Translations under genes and position numbers: made by a program
Notes under the pieces: model-generated
The model's database searches: none
The model's input: the letters and a program-made list of their open reading frames with translations, nothing else
What the model was told of the DNA's origin: nothing
Shown: positions 21,755 to 33,777 of the stretch, one piece after another
Numbering within the stretch: position 1 is the first letter of the stretch
Layout of the letters: each line of letters opens with the position of its first letter
Assembly: GCA_023091665.1 (NCBI GenBank)
Contig: JALJCQ010000012.1
Span: 992,001 to 1,056,000, forward strand
Source of the DNA: Pythium myriotylum
Taxonomy: Eukaryota > Oomycota > Peronosporomycetes > Pythiales > Pythiaceae
Reading direction: 5' to 3'
DNA: 64,000 nucleotides

Positions 21755-23710
21755 TCAGCGACGTGACAGCACCTCAATCTGTGTCTCATCGAAATCGTGA
21801 ATGAGCTCAACGTCGTCCTCGTCAACGGGATAACTGACGAAGTCGTCGTCGTCGCCGCTGTCGTAAAGATCCCCGAGGCTCGCAACCATTCTGACGTCGT
21901 CATTTTCTGCGTCCCAACGGAAGAACAGAGTATCCCACAAAACGATACGCTTCAGGTTTGGTCGCAGCATAGCGATCTGGGTCGTCTGTCGATATCTATT
22001 GTTCCGGTACGGACCAGGACACTCGAAGACTGGAGTCCAGACTGATTCCGTTCGAGTCCATACCTTCTCCAAGATTCGTTCTCGCTCGGTGTTGTAGAGA
22101 AACGTTCCATACAGTCCCGAGACGAGTCCATCCAGAATGTGGAGAAGAAACTTTTCGTTGAACTCGAACGCCGCCGGATACTGCCTTGTCAACTGCCAAA
22201 CACAGTCGAGAAACTGCAACATTATCGGTGAGCGCTCATTCGACTGATCTTCTACACTCTTGCCCACGCCAATGCGATCTGTGAACTTGTGGCCAAATGA
22301 ACACCATTCCTTCTCGATCAAGACCGCAAACCCGCGAACAGTCCGGTAGTAAGGATCCAACATCAGCTGCGCAAGGCTCACAATCTGCGCAGTTCGATCC
22401 CAACCGTCGCTGCCATGAACTAAAACTGAAGCGCCGCGCTCGTGGAGAACCTCGGCAACGCGGCGCGCCCCAGAGAGAATAAGAATAAGCTGCTTGAGCC
22501 ATCCTGTGCCTGAGTAAATACATCATCAACGATGAAGGCGTTCAAAAATCTCTTTCACAGAACTCACTTTGAAGGCGCCGGAGGAATGCTCGATACTTGC
22601 TGTCCTTGTTGTCACCGTAATTCGAATTGACGAGACCTACGATAACAAATTGACAGACTACCGACGAACAACTCCCTCACGAGGTAGCAAACCTTTGAGT
22701 GAGTCAAGCGACTCGCGAACGGAGTGAATATTCGGAATTCCAAGCATCTCGACAGCAGCATTGTCGTAGTGTTGAGATTTTTCAACACCCTTGCCTTTGA
22801 TCCGGTTGCCCAATGCCGCGAAAGGCTTGCGTGCATCAAATATATGAAGGGGCGGCGACTCGCCGTTGCTGTTCTTCTTGGCTGAGTCTCGGTAGGCCTT
22901 CAGCAAAACACGGTCCGGCTCACAGCGATTGCCGACTACACCAAAGTTGGGCTGCGAGGACCGCGTGAGAACACATCGGTGGTGCGGATGGCGCCATACA
23001 GCAGTGGCGAGGCGTGCCCGGGAGCGGAAACGTGCGGACTGGACAAGGAGTTCTTCTGTCATCGTGGTCGGCGCGACCAGGAGTTGCGGATACGAGGGGC
23101 TGAAGCGAAACTTGGAGTTTTTCAACAGCCGCCACGTCATGGCGTCCGGCTCTACGGGCGCGCGGTTGTTCGGTAAGAAACCGAGACGCACGAACTCGGC
23201 AATGGGGTTGTACACGAGCCAGCCGTTGTTGGTCGGCAGCGGGCGATCTCCCTCGGCCTTCTCGGCGAAGTGGTCGAACGCGAAGAGCGCGCTGACCATC
23301 GTGGGCGGCCGCATGCGGCGCACGAGGTTGTCGATCCAGTTGGAGTCGCCGAAGCGCCGTGTGCCCGTGAACGCGTCGTGCATCGCGAGACGGATCGTGC
23401 GCAGGTCCTTGGTCTCGATCTGCAGCATCGCTCGCTCGCGCGTGATCGTGTCGATGGCGGCGGTCGGGAGCTCGAAGCTGCCGAGCGCCGACGACGCGTC
23501 GTAGGGCGAGAAGTCGAGGCGGAAGCTCGAGACCGTGAGCACGCCGCTGACGGCGCGCTCGCCCTGCGAGGTCGCGACGAGATGCACGACGCGCTGCACG
23601 CGGTCGAAGACCGACTCGCCCGAGAGCGCGCGCGGCGCGTCCGGGTACGCCGAGTCCACGGAGACGAAGGTCGTGGCGTTGGAGAGCACCGAGATCGTCG
23701 GGCTGCGCAT
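21755..23710 (-). CDS. Myotubularin paralogue with catalytic Cys replaced by Gly (pseudophosphatase)
   Basis: Exons 23710-22693, 22636-22568 and 22509-21755 give 613 residues; both introns sit at the same codon and phase as in the gene at 13547-17031. The start MRSPTISVLSNATTF is the first ATG before the GRAM domain (VSGVLTVSSFRLDFSPYD). The PH-like N-terminal part and the coiled-coil tail of the larger paralogue are absent. The P-loop reads VHGSDGWDRT: the codon is GGC where the paralogue has TGT. Everything else, including the Arg and CSFGHKFTDRIG, is kept and the frame is open, so this looks like a maintained inactive myotubularin, as known for animal MTMR5/9/10-13, which regulate active partners. 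Confidence 0.85.
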
Positions 23711-23947
23711 GCCGGCCGGGGACTTGAGAAATGGCTGCGCGAAGTGCAAACAAGAAATCTGATATTTACTTCTCTAGCCCCTTGGCTTTCTATGGATAAT
23801 CAAGCCGCTTGCGACTGACAGCGAGCGGCCGGGACGTCTGCCAAGGAAGCTGGAACGTTCACAACACAGAACGCTTTCTCAGAGCAGGGTTCACGTTCAC
23901 TCCCCCCGTGGCGGTCGCAAGAGGCGAAGGCTCGCTCGGTCGACTGA

Positions 23948-25552
23948 CTAGACCAGAGCCCGCTCGTTTGACCGCCACACGGCTTCTTGGCGACCTTGTC
24001 CAAAGAGGACTCGAAAGATACTGCGTTCGTCACGCGTGCTACGAGCGACTTGATTGAGATCGTTCGGACAGAGCTCCGATTGCCTCTCTAAATCCCAGCG
24101 GAAGAAGAACCCGTCCCACAGAATGGCTCCCTTCAAGGTGGCCAACGGGTACGCAACCAGGTTAGTCGATCGATCCATGGGGTTCGTGAACAGACTTGGA
24201 TCTTCGAGCTCAGGGGTCCAGATCGATTCTGTGCGCTTGCGCACATTGCTGGCGACTCGTTCTCGTTCTGAATCGAAGCGAAACGCTCCGTACAGACCAG
24301 ATAGGAGATCATCCCAAATGTGGAGCCAAAGGGCCTCGTTGAACTCGAAAGCCGTCGGGAACTGCCGAATCCTCTGCCACACTCAATCCAAGACCTGTAG
24401 CATCAGTGGGGAACGCTCGTTCGGAAGCTCACCCTGGTCTTTCCGACACGAATACTCTCCGTTCATTGATGTCCGAACGAGCACCTCTCTTTCTTGATTA
24501 GCGCTGCGAATCCACGGATAGTCCGATAGAATATCAGCTCCGCAAGACGCACGACCTGTGCAGTGCGATCCGAGCCGCCACCGCCATGGACGAGAAACCG
24601 ATGCACAATCCTCTGGCAATACTCTCGCCACATGACAGTAGTTAAACTATGTGCTTGAGCCAGCGCGTATCTTTGAAAGACGAGCATGCCCTAGTGAAAA
24701 CGAAGGTGGGGGTAATTGTCCAATTCTCATTTTGAAGCCGCGCCGAGAATGACACGTCGGGCTGATCACGCTCATTTTCTCCGTCACTACGTTATTGAGT
24801 AGGGTAAGTAACATAGTGACGAAGGGTATCAAGTTTTCCAACGTGCGCGTTAGGGAATCGATTGGCCCCCGCAACCTGTGAATATTGGCGATCCCGAGGA
24901 ATTCAACTTGAATTCCTCGGCATTGTTGAATAATTCAACAAATCTGAAGACCGAGTTCTTCAGCAACCTCCAAGTGATCAGCTCCTCGTTGTCGTCTGTT
25001 CCGTTCTATAGCTCAATCTGACGCAGAAGGCCAACCCAGAGGTACTCGCGCACCGGTGTACGCTAGCCATCCGTCGGTACTTGCGGCCCACTTGTTCGCG
25101 AAGTGCTTGAACGCAAAAACGTCGTCAACTGATTGAGGAGAGTGGAGCGGCTGAGTTATATTGTCTGTCCAGCGAAAGTGATCCGCTTCCTTGGCCGAAA
25201 CACACGCGTCGTAAAATGCTAGGAGCACTTGTCGTGGATGTCTACTTTTGCAGTTCAATAAATGCCCGTCACGCATGATTACCGCGATCGCAGTACGTGG
25301 CACTTCAAGCGAATGAAAAAACGTGAGTGATGGCGCATACGGCACGAACACAAGGCGGGAGTTGGTGATCGTGAGGAGACCTTGGGTCGTTCGGGCTCCT
25401 GATATCGTCGCGACGATGTGGAAGTCGTGGCTGACGCTCTCGAGAACTTCAATGGCTCGGCCATGGGCAGCACCACTTAGTCGAGCAAACAAACTGATTC
25501 TAGAGCGAGCTATCGTCTGAAGTGAGCGATTTCGAGAAGCAGGACGCGCCAT
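23948..25552 (-). pseudogene. Third myotubularin copy, degenerate with an internal deletion
   Basis: Fragments in several frames align in order with the other two copies: GRAM region 25552-25030 (LLTITNSRLVFVPYAPSL), LITWRLLKNSVFRF near 24960, VEFLGIANIH near 24900, a P-loop remnant VHGGGGSDRT near 24590, ERCSFGH near 24470, and the C-terminal core FPTAFEFNEALWLHIWDD at 24382-23948. About 110 residues between LLKNS and IANIH are missing, and frames shift at least three times. The P-loop also lacks Cys, so it may derive from the inactive copy. No intact product is expected. Confidence 0.8.
24894..24941. repeat. Two adjacent perfect palindromes in the myotubularin pseudogene
   Basis: CCGAGGAATTCAA, one spacer C, then TTGAATTCCTCGG form a perfect inverted repeat at 24894-24920. 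A second, TTGTTGAAT-A-ATTCAACAA, occupies 24923-24941. They sit exactly where the internal deletion of the pseudogene joins the LLKNS and IANIH regions. Confidence 0.9.
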
Positions 25553-25992
25553 TGAGCTGGTTGCTTCACATGATCCACCATTGTTCAGCCTTGGTCAGTT
25601 CGAATTTTGTGCATGTGAAGGTCTTTATTTTACAAAAATGACCCAATTTTCCAGGGACTTTGGTTGAAGTGACACACACTCTACCAAAGGGGGAAACGAC
25701 GGAGTGGGCGAAGATGGCGTTTGGCGACGAGTGCTCGTGCGTGGGAGGAAGCGTCTAGGAGCAAGAAGCGGGGCGAATGACGCGCACGGGGCGAGAGCTC
25801 ACGCTCTTCGGCATCTACGGCTCGCCGGACGCGCCGAGAGACCGCGGCGTGAAGGCGGCCCGAGCGCGGCGGCTTCGACCTGCGAGAGTGGTCGCCACGC
25901 CACCACGAGAGCCCAGGCGCCCGGAGGCGGCCCACCGTCCATGCATCAGCCACGACGAGAGAGCGGATGGAGCAGGAGGAACTGAGGTCAAT
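25553..25992. other. Intergenic, GC-rich, possible 5' part of the next gene
   Basis: The left half holds short AT-rich sequence. From about 25700 all frames are open on both strands because of high GC. The plus frame beginning MTRTGRELTLFGIYGS at 25777 runs in phase into the first exon of the next gene and could be its true N-terminus; I cannot decide. Confidence 0.35.
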
Positions 25993-28900
25993 ATGCCGCC
26001 ATGTCTGTCGACGAACAACGTGAGCGCGCGTGAGGTAGAAGAGTAAGTGGTAGAAAGTTGTCGCTCTTTCTGTGAAGATTGACTGAAGCTATCCTGAGCA
26101 CAGCGACGCCTTCGATCACGAGAGTATGTGTCGTGCAGATAAACAGCCAGAACTGCAAACGTCTATTCAGTCCAAGCCATCAAGATCCCCGAGACCACGT
26201 GTCGACGTAGAGAAGCGGGCTTCGTTCGTGCCCCCGGAAACGGTGATGTCGCTGTATGGCGATGGGTACGTGATTATTACTCCTCACAAGGATAGCCAAA
26301 GAGACTGGAAGGTGCCGTTCAGTTTACGAATTCGAATGTTCAAAGCGTCAGACGAGAGTGCAGATTTGACGAAAGTGTACGGTGGGAAAGAATGGAACAC
26401 CTCACCAAGAGAACATCTAACCTTTCATTGTTAAAGAGAATCAGAGGGATCACGGCATCTCCACCCTGAATTGAATAACAGGGGCGAATTCGTAAGATGG
26501 AGCTGCTGTGGAAGCACGAACAACAGTATCTACGGCTGTCCAGTTGCGTCCTTTGAGCGAGCAGAACAGCATTTGCCTGTGGGCGATCTTCTAAGTACGT
26601 CCTGCATCAAACTGGTTGTTGCTGATACGTGGTGAAACAAAACAATGTGTTAGGACTTCGTCGTCCACGATTACTAGCGTGCAAACTGTCTGAGCAGACT
26701 GGAAATGAAGATAACACGATTCGTTTCGTGATTTTCGACAGAGGGTATCCCAAAGGGCATGATCCTGGCACAATCGGGGCTATCAACGCTGGCTGTCGAG
26801 TGTGGTGGCAAGGCTACGAATGTTGGGCAACAAATTACAATATTCCGCACGGCTGCTGGACTGATTTCAAGGTCCTCTTCGATGGTCGATATCTCCGCGT
26901 CCTCGTCGATGATGTTTTGGTTGATTCAGCCGCTGCTTCTCATCGAAGTCGTGTGCCTCAACCGCTGTGCCGGTCTGAATGCGCACTTGGTTGCTTTTGC
27001 CCAAACAGTCATTGGGTCACCCACTCAGTCCTACCCACATCCATGTACATCTGTGGGTACTCGAAGTATTCATCGAGTGTAAACGATTGGCGAACTCGAT
27101 GTGGTTTCGTGGGACTTGTTGCGGAAATTGAAGTTAGCTCCTTTCCCCGAAGCGGAAATGCTAGTGAAGGGCTCATTCAAGACAGTCATTGCGTTCATAT
27201 TATATCGGTCGGGATTGGAGAAGTGAAGGATATCTCTACAACTGGTGCCTTCGACATTGCAATATGCCGAAACGTCTTTTGGAGGAGTATATACCCTCCT
27301 TTCGAGGAGCGAAGCGATTTCTCAAACATCCGCCTGCTCGGCAACTTCCATCACGGCGCACATAATGATCTCTTAAGCCAGAGCCAGAAATCGTTCGAGA
27401 ACACATTGCTATCTGCCGTTCAATCTGGGGAAGTTCGCGTTCGGATGGAGATTTCAAAGGACTTCGAGTCAATTTTTGGGGCGGACCATGGTTGTCGATC
27501 TCAACAGGAATATGACCAGAAGTGTGACAACTTTGTTCATCGCGTTGAACGCCTGAGTCCGTTGCTTGCTGTCGATGTGAACAGAGGAGGGTCAGAAAAT
27601 AGTCCAGGGTTATTTGAAGTATACCTTGAGCTGACAAGGTCACATGGGTGTAAGCCAGTCTCAATCCCTCTTCATTCCATGGACGCGACGTCCACCTTCC
27701 CTAGTTTCAATGAAATTACTGCAAAAATCTGTGCAATTGTGGCCCATGAAGCGCGCAGGTTTGTACGCACACTACTATGGAATTGATTTACTCCCATACG
27801 TAGATTTTTTTCTCATAATGTCTGCACAGGTCACCAGGTGAAACAGTGGTACAACAAGCGTTCCGGCATTTTCTGTCACTGGCAAGCCAAGGAAAAGACA
27901 ATCGAGAACGCGCCTTTATGGAGTCGGTCATTAACCGACGGACAGTAATCACGGAAAAGCGCTTGGCAACAGTGTTTCAACGTATTGGGTTTCATTTTGC
28001 TAGCGAAGAACTACAAGATTTGGCGCAGTTGTTTAGGAAAAAACAGGTTTGTGTTCTTGAGTGATGTTTTAAGGTTTCTTTTGTACTCATTGACCATCTA
28101 GGCAGATTACCTTCGGAATCAACATAGAATGGATGATCTTCCAACAATGTCTTTGCTCTCACCGACACCTAGCGGACTGTATCGGCTCCCGCTGACTCAC
28201 CATGTCTCATTGAGTTCGATCACCCCGTCAGAGCGAGCAGCTCATCGATCACCTTGGCGGTTCATGGCGTTGCTGCTCAACTATGATTTACATTTAATCG
28301 ATTTCATTCAGGACGGATGTCCAACTTCTTCTTATGGGAACGCAAGCTACAGTCATTCGCGGTATCTCCATGGTGGATTCGTCGACCGATTGAGTCTACA
28401 CCTGTCAGAAGTCGCAACTCACGTGTACTGTGTACTGTTTGTACTAAAGCGATACACCACTGATAATCAAGCACCGTTTGATAAGAGCACGAAAGAGATC
28501 CAGTTTGCCGAGCATCAGCGCGTCCATGAAACTATTGGACGATTGAAGCGTGTTGCCGTTCAGTTAGAGAACACAGAGACGTTACAGCCATTAGCCCACT
28601 TCGAAGTTCAACCAGCAACCGAATGCAAGTGGCTATCTCTCGCTGCATTGTATAGAAGCAAGAAGTCAATTCTTTGGCGATTCCAAGTTCTTGGGGGAAG
28701 TAATCAAGCAACATCAATTCACGCAGGACTTGAAGAAATGAATCTAATCCTCGTGGACCGCCACATCGTCCAAGTGTACGAAGTTGTCGTCTCTTACGAG
28801 AGCAACCCAGAAAAAGCAGAGCTTGGGGATTTCGTTCGCAGGTTCTCAAAGAACATTCGTTTCGGGCGTAATGGGAAGTTCGTGATCAATCCCAGAGTAG

Positions 28901-31236
28901 TCGCAGGCGGTGACGACAAGAACGAGAAGAAATGTACTGGTAACGATGACACAGCGCGACAATCACAACTTCAAATTACGTTGCGGATTCAAGGAGTGAC
29001 TGCGGAAATAGTTGTTTATCGGCACGAAGACAACTCCCGTTCATTGCCGACTGTTCAGAGCGTATACCGCAGCATACTCCGCATCCTAGCAGAGAATGGT
29101 GTGAAGGAGAGCCTCCAACAGAATCCATTTGTTGCTGGTGACAAGAGGCTAAAGCGGGCTGTGACAGTTCGCGTTACCATGGATGATACCAACACACCTG
29201 TGGCCAACGCTTACGTATTCATCGAGGAAAGTCTTGATAACCAAAAGGCAATGACAAGTCTCGCAAGCAAAATCGTACCTACTCTAACGATGGGATCTCG
29301 TCTCGTCTCAATTCGCAAAAGGCTACAGAAAAAGAAGTACTCGGAGCAGGTGAAGCTTGCAGCCCTCAGATTTGTCGACGAAGTAGTTGAGACTGGCCTA
29401 CGGTACACCATGGTGAGTCTTCGTGACTCGAAGCTCGTGCCTATTGTAAAGTCGCGTGCACTTCTTCGCCGAGCTATGCGCCGTCGCTATGATATGATAA
29501 AGCAAAAGATACTTGACGCCATGAGTGAAAGCGAGCGTTCGCGAGTGTACTCCCAAAGCGGCCCTACGAGGCTTCAACAGCTTTTCCGACCACAACTAAA
29601 CTTATCAAACAGTGAGAAGGAACTTGTGAACGAGTTAGTGGAGATGGAATTGGAGGCATTTCGCCGAGATCTTGGGCTTGCAAATAGGGATCAAGTTCCA
29701 GAAGATCATCATGCTCACGTTGAAGAGGTCTGGCAAACGCATTTGAAAGAAAATCATTCATCGGCTCAAAGCGAGATCAAGGGTGATCGATCAACTGTGC
29801 CGAGTTCAGCCGAGGGTCCTTCTCAAACGCTGAAAAAACCTAATTGGGCCTTGTTGACGAATGTGGAAGGTATTGCGACATGCAGTTTGGCTCCCGGTTC
29901 GTACTCCATGCATGTCTTTCACAACGATTTCTTTGAGTGGACATCACTTGTGGTCGTGTTTCCAACCGTGAACGCATCAGGGCTATACGGGAGTTCGATA
30001 TCAACGTCAGCGCCGCAAGAGATTGTAGTGCCGGTGGAGGCCTTCAAGTGGTCGTATACCATTCAACTCGTTGATTTTTACAATCAACACACGCCAAAGT
30101 TAATTGAGAGTGTTCCCGTGCTGATAACAGATAAGTGCACGTCAGAGCAAACGACGTTGCAGACGCGTTCGGATGGAAGTGTCTCGTGGGACGTTAGGAA
30201 AGGAATGTATTCCGTTCGTGTTCCAACAGAGCAAACTTCAATCCTCTACTCAGGTTTGAAGAACGTCATCGTGGATGGTGGCCGATATCATCCCCCACGA
30301 ACTATCTTCATCCCCATCATGCTCGGTAAAGTCTCTTTTGATCTTCATCTGCACGATGCAATCATGAGCGCGAACACGATACGATCAACTGCAATCGTTC
30401 AGCTCTCTGGAGAAAACCACGGCGCCGGATCGGGTTCAGCTGTGACAACGAAGCGCCGGAGCAGTATAATTGAGGAGCTCGGGCTGGTTGTCCAGTCAAT
30501 TCCGGTTAACAGCTCGAGCAAAGTTCAAACACGCCCGGGGAAGTACATCCTTCGCGTGTGCTCTGATGGCTATTTCCCGTATTCAAGGCAAGTTGAGATC
30601 GCTTGGAACTCAGGCAGCGATGCAAGTAGTTCGTGTTTGCTGTTTCTATGCCCCGTGTTCAATGCTGTGGGAATGTATCGCGTTGTTCTTGGATACTCCG
30701 CGATCATTAAGGATACGTTGGATGCGATCGTTGATGTTGAAGAGCCGGAGGTGAGCTACGCAGCGCTGGCTTATCAGCTTGACTCGAAATGACCGAAACT
30801 TGGATCACAGGGCGTCGTGCGATCATTCTGGAAGCATGGAGTGGATACAAACAGCGGCGACGTCACATACCACGGACTAAGGACACAAGTGGGCTGTAGA
30901 TTTGAAGCGTTTACGCTTGTTTGCTGGCCAGGTAACGTTAGTTTCTCTTGCCTTAGGAGCAAAGAGTTCTGTCTGCGGTCTTTCTGACTTCCTTGACTAG
31001 GTCATTCATATAATCTTCGAGTGGCAGTCGGTGCAGCGTTACGTCATAACCTTCAGCTACTCAAACCTCGAGTCCAAGTATACGATCTCACCGGACTGGT
31101 GATGGACGCCGCTCTTCTAGTCGAGCAGGACTTGAGCGAGGAGTTCTACTGGAATCCATGTTCATGGGACAAAATGGGCAAGTTCGTCTCACATCAAGTC
31201 GAGTCAAGCGATCCGGCTACAGAGCCAACCGCGTAG
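25993..31236 (+). CDS. Large multi-exon protein of unknown function (about 1600 residues)
   Basis: Exons I can phase are 25993(or earlier)-26042, 26104-26381, 26439-26594, 26654-27758, 27830-28046, 28102-30750, 30811-30931 and 31001-31236. The exon 2/3 boundary is the least certain. Introns are 55-71 nt. The N-terminal region contains RWSCCGSTNNSIYGCP and a beta-rich stretch resembling a lectin-like fold. A helical segment at the 27830 exon (ERAFMESVINRRTVITEKRL) is weakly EF-hand-like. The last third has three beta-sandwich-like units with LAPGSYSMHVF, VRKGMYSVRVP and TRPGKYILRVC, as in carboxypeptidase-regulatory/PEGA-type domains. No catalytic motif, signal peptide or membrane helix is visible. 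An in-frame TGA at 30790 lies inside the 30751-30810 intron. Confidence 0.65.
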
Positions 31237-31955
31237 TTTCGCTCGGGATCGACGCGCGAGTTCCTTTAACGGATTTGCTGACCAGAACCGTGTCCAGGAC
31301 AACGTCATTGCTGTGCATGTGGACCCAAATCTTGGATTCAAGACATTCAGTTCGGACGTGAAACGTCTGATATTATCATATAGAGCGAAGGACCACCCAC
31401 AGAAAGCACTCAGCAATCGATATGTCGGATCAAACGGACACCAAGAGGGGTCAGTTCGCAACGAGCGCACATGGTGTGCGATTCGCAGGATATCGAACTG
31501 GTGTATCCATCTCAGTTATTCACCTGTTTTATTCGATATAGGTCCTTCGTTATCTGGTTATGGGTGAGGCTCAGATGGGTTTGGGTCTGCGCTCTCTGGT
31601 TGCGGGGCCCATTTGTCAGATTTTCGGTCCACAACAATGGATCCACACCATCAACCCTACCCGCTTTCACGCAATCCGATACGAAATCCTTTCCCTTTCA
31701 TCCAATGACCTGTCGCGCGGCGCTCTTTTCGAACGTTCTTTCGGTGCAAGAGACCCGCCGAGCGGCCTGCAGTTGACCGAGCGCGCGCCGGCCCGTCTGC
31801 GTCCGGCGTCCGGGGCGTCCAATCCAGAGGAGAGGTGGCTGCGCTTTCTCTCTAGCGGGGGCCGCCCGGCAGCTGCAGCGCGCCGTCCCGGGAAGCCCTC
31901 GCCCCGGCAGACTCCAAGGAGCAGACCGGACGCCTCGCCTCGCCTCGCCTCGACC
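31237..31955. other. Intergenic and 5' leader of the HSF gene
   Basis: 31270-31560 contains a plus-strand open stretch (NGFADQNRVQDNVIAVHVDP...) that might be a further 3' exon of the preceding gene; no convincing donor was found. From 31750 the sequence is GC-rich with a CGCCT pentamer repeated three times at 31942-31953, just before the HSF start. Confidence 0.4.
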
Positions 31956-33725
31956 ATGGCCGCCGGCTCGCCGACGCGCAAGGCGACGGGCGCGCTCTCG
32001 CCGACCGCCGAGGCGCTGCAGGCGCTCCAGCGCCTCTCGTCGCCGGCGCCGGCGCCGGCGCCTCCGGACGACGCGCTCCGGATCCAGGCGCCGCGTCCGC
32101 TGGCGTCCGCGTCCGGCGGATCCGGCTCCGGATCCGGAACCGGCGCGTCCGGAGCGTTGGTCTCCGGACCGTCGTCCATCTCGCCGGCGTCCGGGCTTTC
32201 GGCGCCGACGTCGCCGGCCGACGAAGGGCTCGACACGCCCGACGGCGAGGCGGCGAGCAAGCGCCCGCGCCTCGCCGACGGCGCCGCCGCGCCGCCGCTC
32301 TTCCTCGAGAAGACCTTCGAGATGCTCGACAAGTGCGCGCCGCTCGTGGCCTGCTGGTCGCCGGCCGGCGACAGCTTCATCGTCAAGAATCCCGTGGCCT
32401 TCGCCGAGCACGTCATCCCGGTCTACTTCAAGCACAAGAACTTCAGCTCGTTCGTGCGCCAGCTCAACTTCTACGGCTTCCGCAAGGTGCGCGTCGTCGA
32501 CCCGGAGGTCACCGGCGGCGTGGACCCCAAGGACTGGTGGGAGTTCCGCCACGAGAAGTTTCTGCGCGGCCGCAAAGAGCTGCTGCGAGAGATCAAGCGC
32601 CGCTCGCTGCCCAGCGCCGCGGCCTCCGGAGGCGACGCCGGCGCCGCGCGCGCGCTCATCGACCGCGCCGAGATCGACGAGCTGCGCAACGAGGTCTGCA
32701 CGCTGCGCGAGCAGATCCAGACGCTCAACAAGCACATGTTCAGCGTCATGCAGATCATGATGTCGCACGCCGCCCCTCCGCCGGGCGCACCGCCGCCCAC
32801 CGTGCCCTTCCCGTCGCCGCACTACGTGGCTCCTCCGTACGCCTTCGCGCCCGGACTTCCGCCGCCGCATCCGTCCATGCTCGGCGCCATCGTCAACAAG
32901 AACGACAAGCGCGGAGCCGCCTCGCCCTCGACCGTCTCGAGCGGCTACGCGCTACGCCCGATCCAGACGTTCGTCGGGTCCGGCGTGCCTCCCGGGTATC
33001 CGTTCCCGCTGACGCCGTCGGGAGACCCCACGGTGGACTGGGAGGTCTACTCGCGCCACGCTTTCCACGCTGCCCAGGCGCACCCGCCGCCGCCGCAGAC
33101 CCCGTCGGGAGTCGGGGCCATGCCGCCGCCCAATGTACCCCCGACGTCTTCCTCGGTGCCGGCGGTGCCAGGGCTCAAGCGTACTCGGTCTCAGCAACAG
33201 AAACGCTCCCCCTCGGCCACTACAGCGACACCAACCGCGCCCGTGAATCCGGTCGAGAACCCGGAGGCTGCTGTCCGTCATTTGAGTTTGCTCGTCTCGC
33301 AGATCCGCACGGATTTGTTGCAGAGCATTTTGTCCAGGACTCTGGCGTTCATCCGCGCACAGCCCAGTGGATCGTCAGATAAGACTCAGCTGAACCCAGA
33401 GATTGACGCTGTCGCGGAGGCTATCGCTGGTGACATCCAGCAACGCATGGTGCAAGTGAACGAGGCCGAAGCTGCGACCCACGGCCGCCCACGAGGCAGC
33501 GCGCCGTCCGAGACCTCCCACATGTATCGCGTTGAGATGCTCAAGTTCGTCTCGAAAGAGCTGCCGCGTGCAATGTCCGAGGCCGTTGAGAAGCGGCTTC
33601 CACCGTCAACGAAGAAATCCTTGAACCGCTCGCTACTGGCGCTCATGGTACAGAAAGCCCAGGCTGCGCTCGAAAGCCAAATGCGGCAGGAGACGGCCAA
33701 CTCGTCCAACAACACCGGCCACTAG
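31956..33725 (+). CDS. Heat-shock-factor-type transcription factor
   Basis: 589 residues from the ATG at 31956; upstream frame lacks any conserved sequence. Residues 1-105 are Pro/Ser/Gly-rich, including a (GS)n tract encoded by repeated TCCGGA units. The winged-helix HSF DNA-binding domain starts at PLFLEKTFEMLDKC and has the recognition helix FKHKNFSSFVRQLNFYGFRK. A short coiled coil (IDELRNEVCTLREQIQTLN) for oligomerisation follows, then a Pro-rich region and a helical C-terminus. It should bind nGAAn elements. HSFs are numerous in oomycetes, so stress response as opposed to development cannot be told. Convergent with CDC6, 52 bp apart. Confidence 0.88.
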   Translation: MAAGSPTRKATGALSPTAEALQALQRLSSPAPAPAPPDDALRIQAPRPLASASGGSGSGSGTGASGALVSGPSSISPASGLSAPTSPADEGLDTPDGEAASKRPRLADGAAAPPLFLEKTFEMLDKCAPLVACWSPAGDSFIVKNPVAFAEHVIPVYFKHKNFSSFVRQLNFYGFRKVRVVDPEVTGGVDPKDWWEFRHEKFLRGRKELLREIKRRSLPSAAASGGDAGAARALIDRAEIDELRNEVCTLREQIQTLNKHMFSVMQIMMSHAAPPPGAPPPTVPFPSPHYVAPPYAFAPGLPPPHPSMLGAIVNKNDKRGAASPSTVSSGYALRPIQTFVGSGVPPGYPFPLTPSGDPTVDWEVYSRHAFHAAQAHPPPPQTPSGVGAMPPPNVPPTSSSVPAVPGLKRTRSQQQKRSPSATTATPTAPVNPVENPEAAVRHLSLLVSQIRTDLLQSILSRTLAFIRAQPSGSSDKTQLNPEIDAVAEAIAGDIQQRMVQVNEAEAATHGRPRGSAPSETSHMYRVEMLKFVSKELPRAMSEAVEKRLPPSTKKSLNRSLLALMVQKAQAALESQMRQETANSSNNTGH

Positions 33726-33777
33726 AGGCTTGCATCAAAACAAACGTGTGTAAATAAATTCTAGAGCATTTTAGAGT

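Noticed and set aside
23270..23818. Plus-strand frame opposite the inactive myotubularin
   Set aside because: Antisense shadow; charged, repetitive composition without homology.
30751..30810. In-frame TGA at 30790 followed by open frame, suggestive of a selenocysteine codon given the SBP2 gene nearby
   Set aside because: A 60-nt intron with GTGAGC donor and CACAG acceptor removes the TGA and keeps phase with the following exons; no SECIS-like structure was evident.
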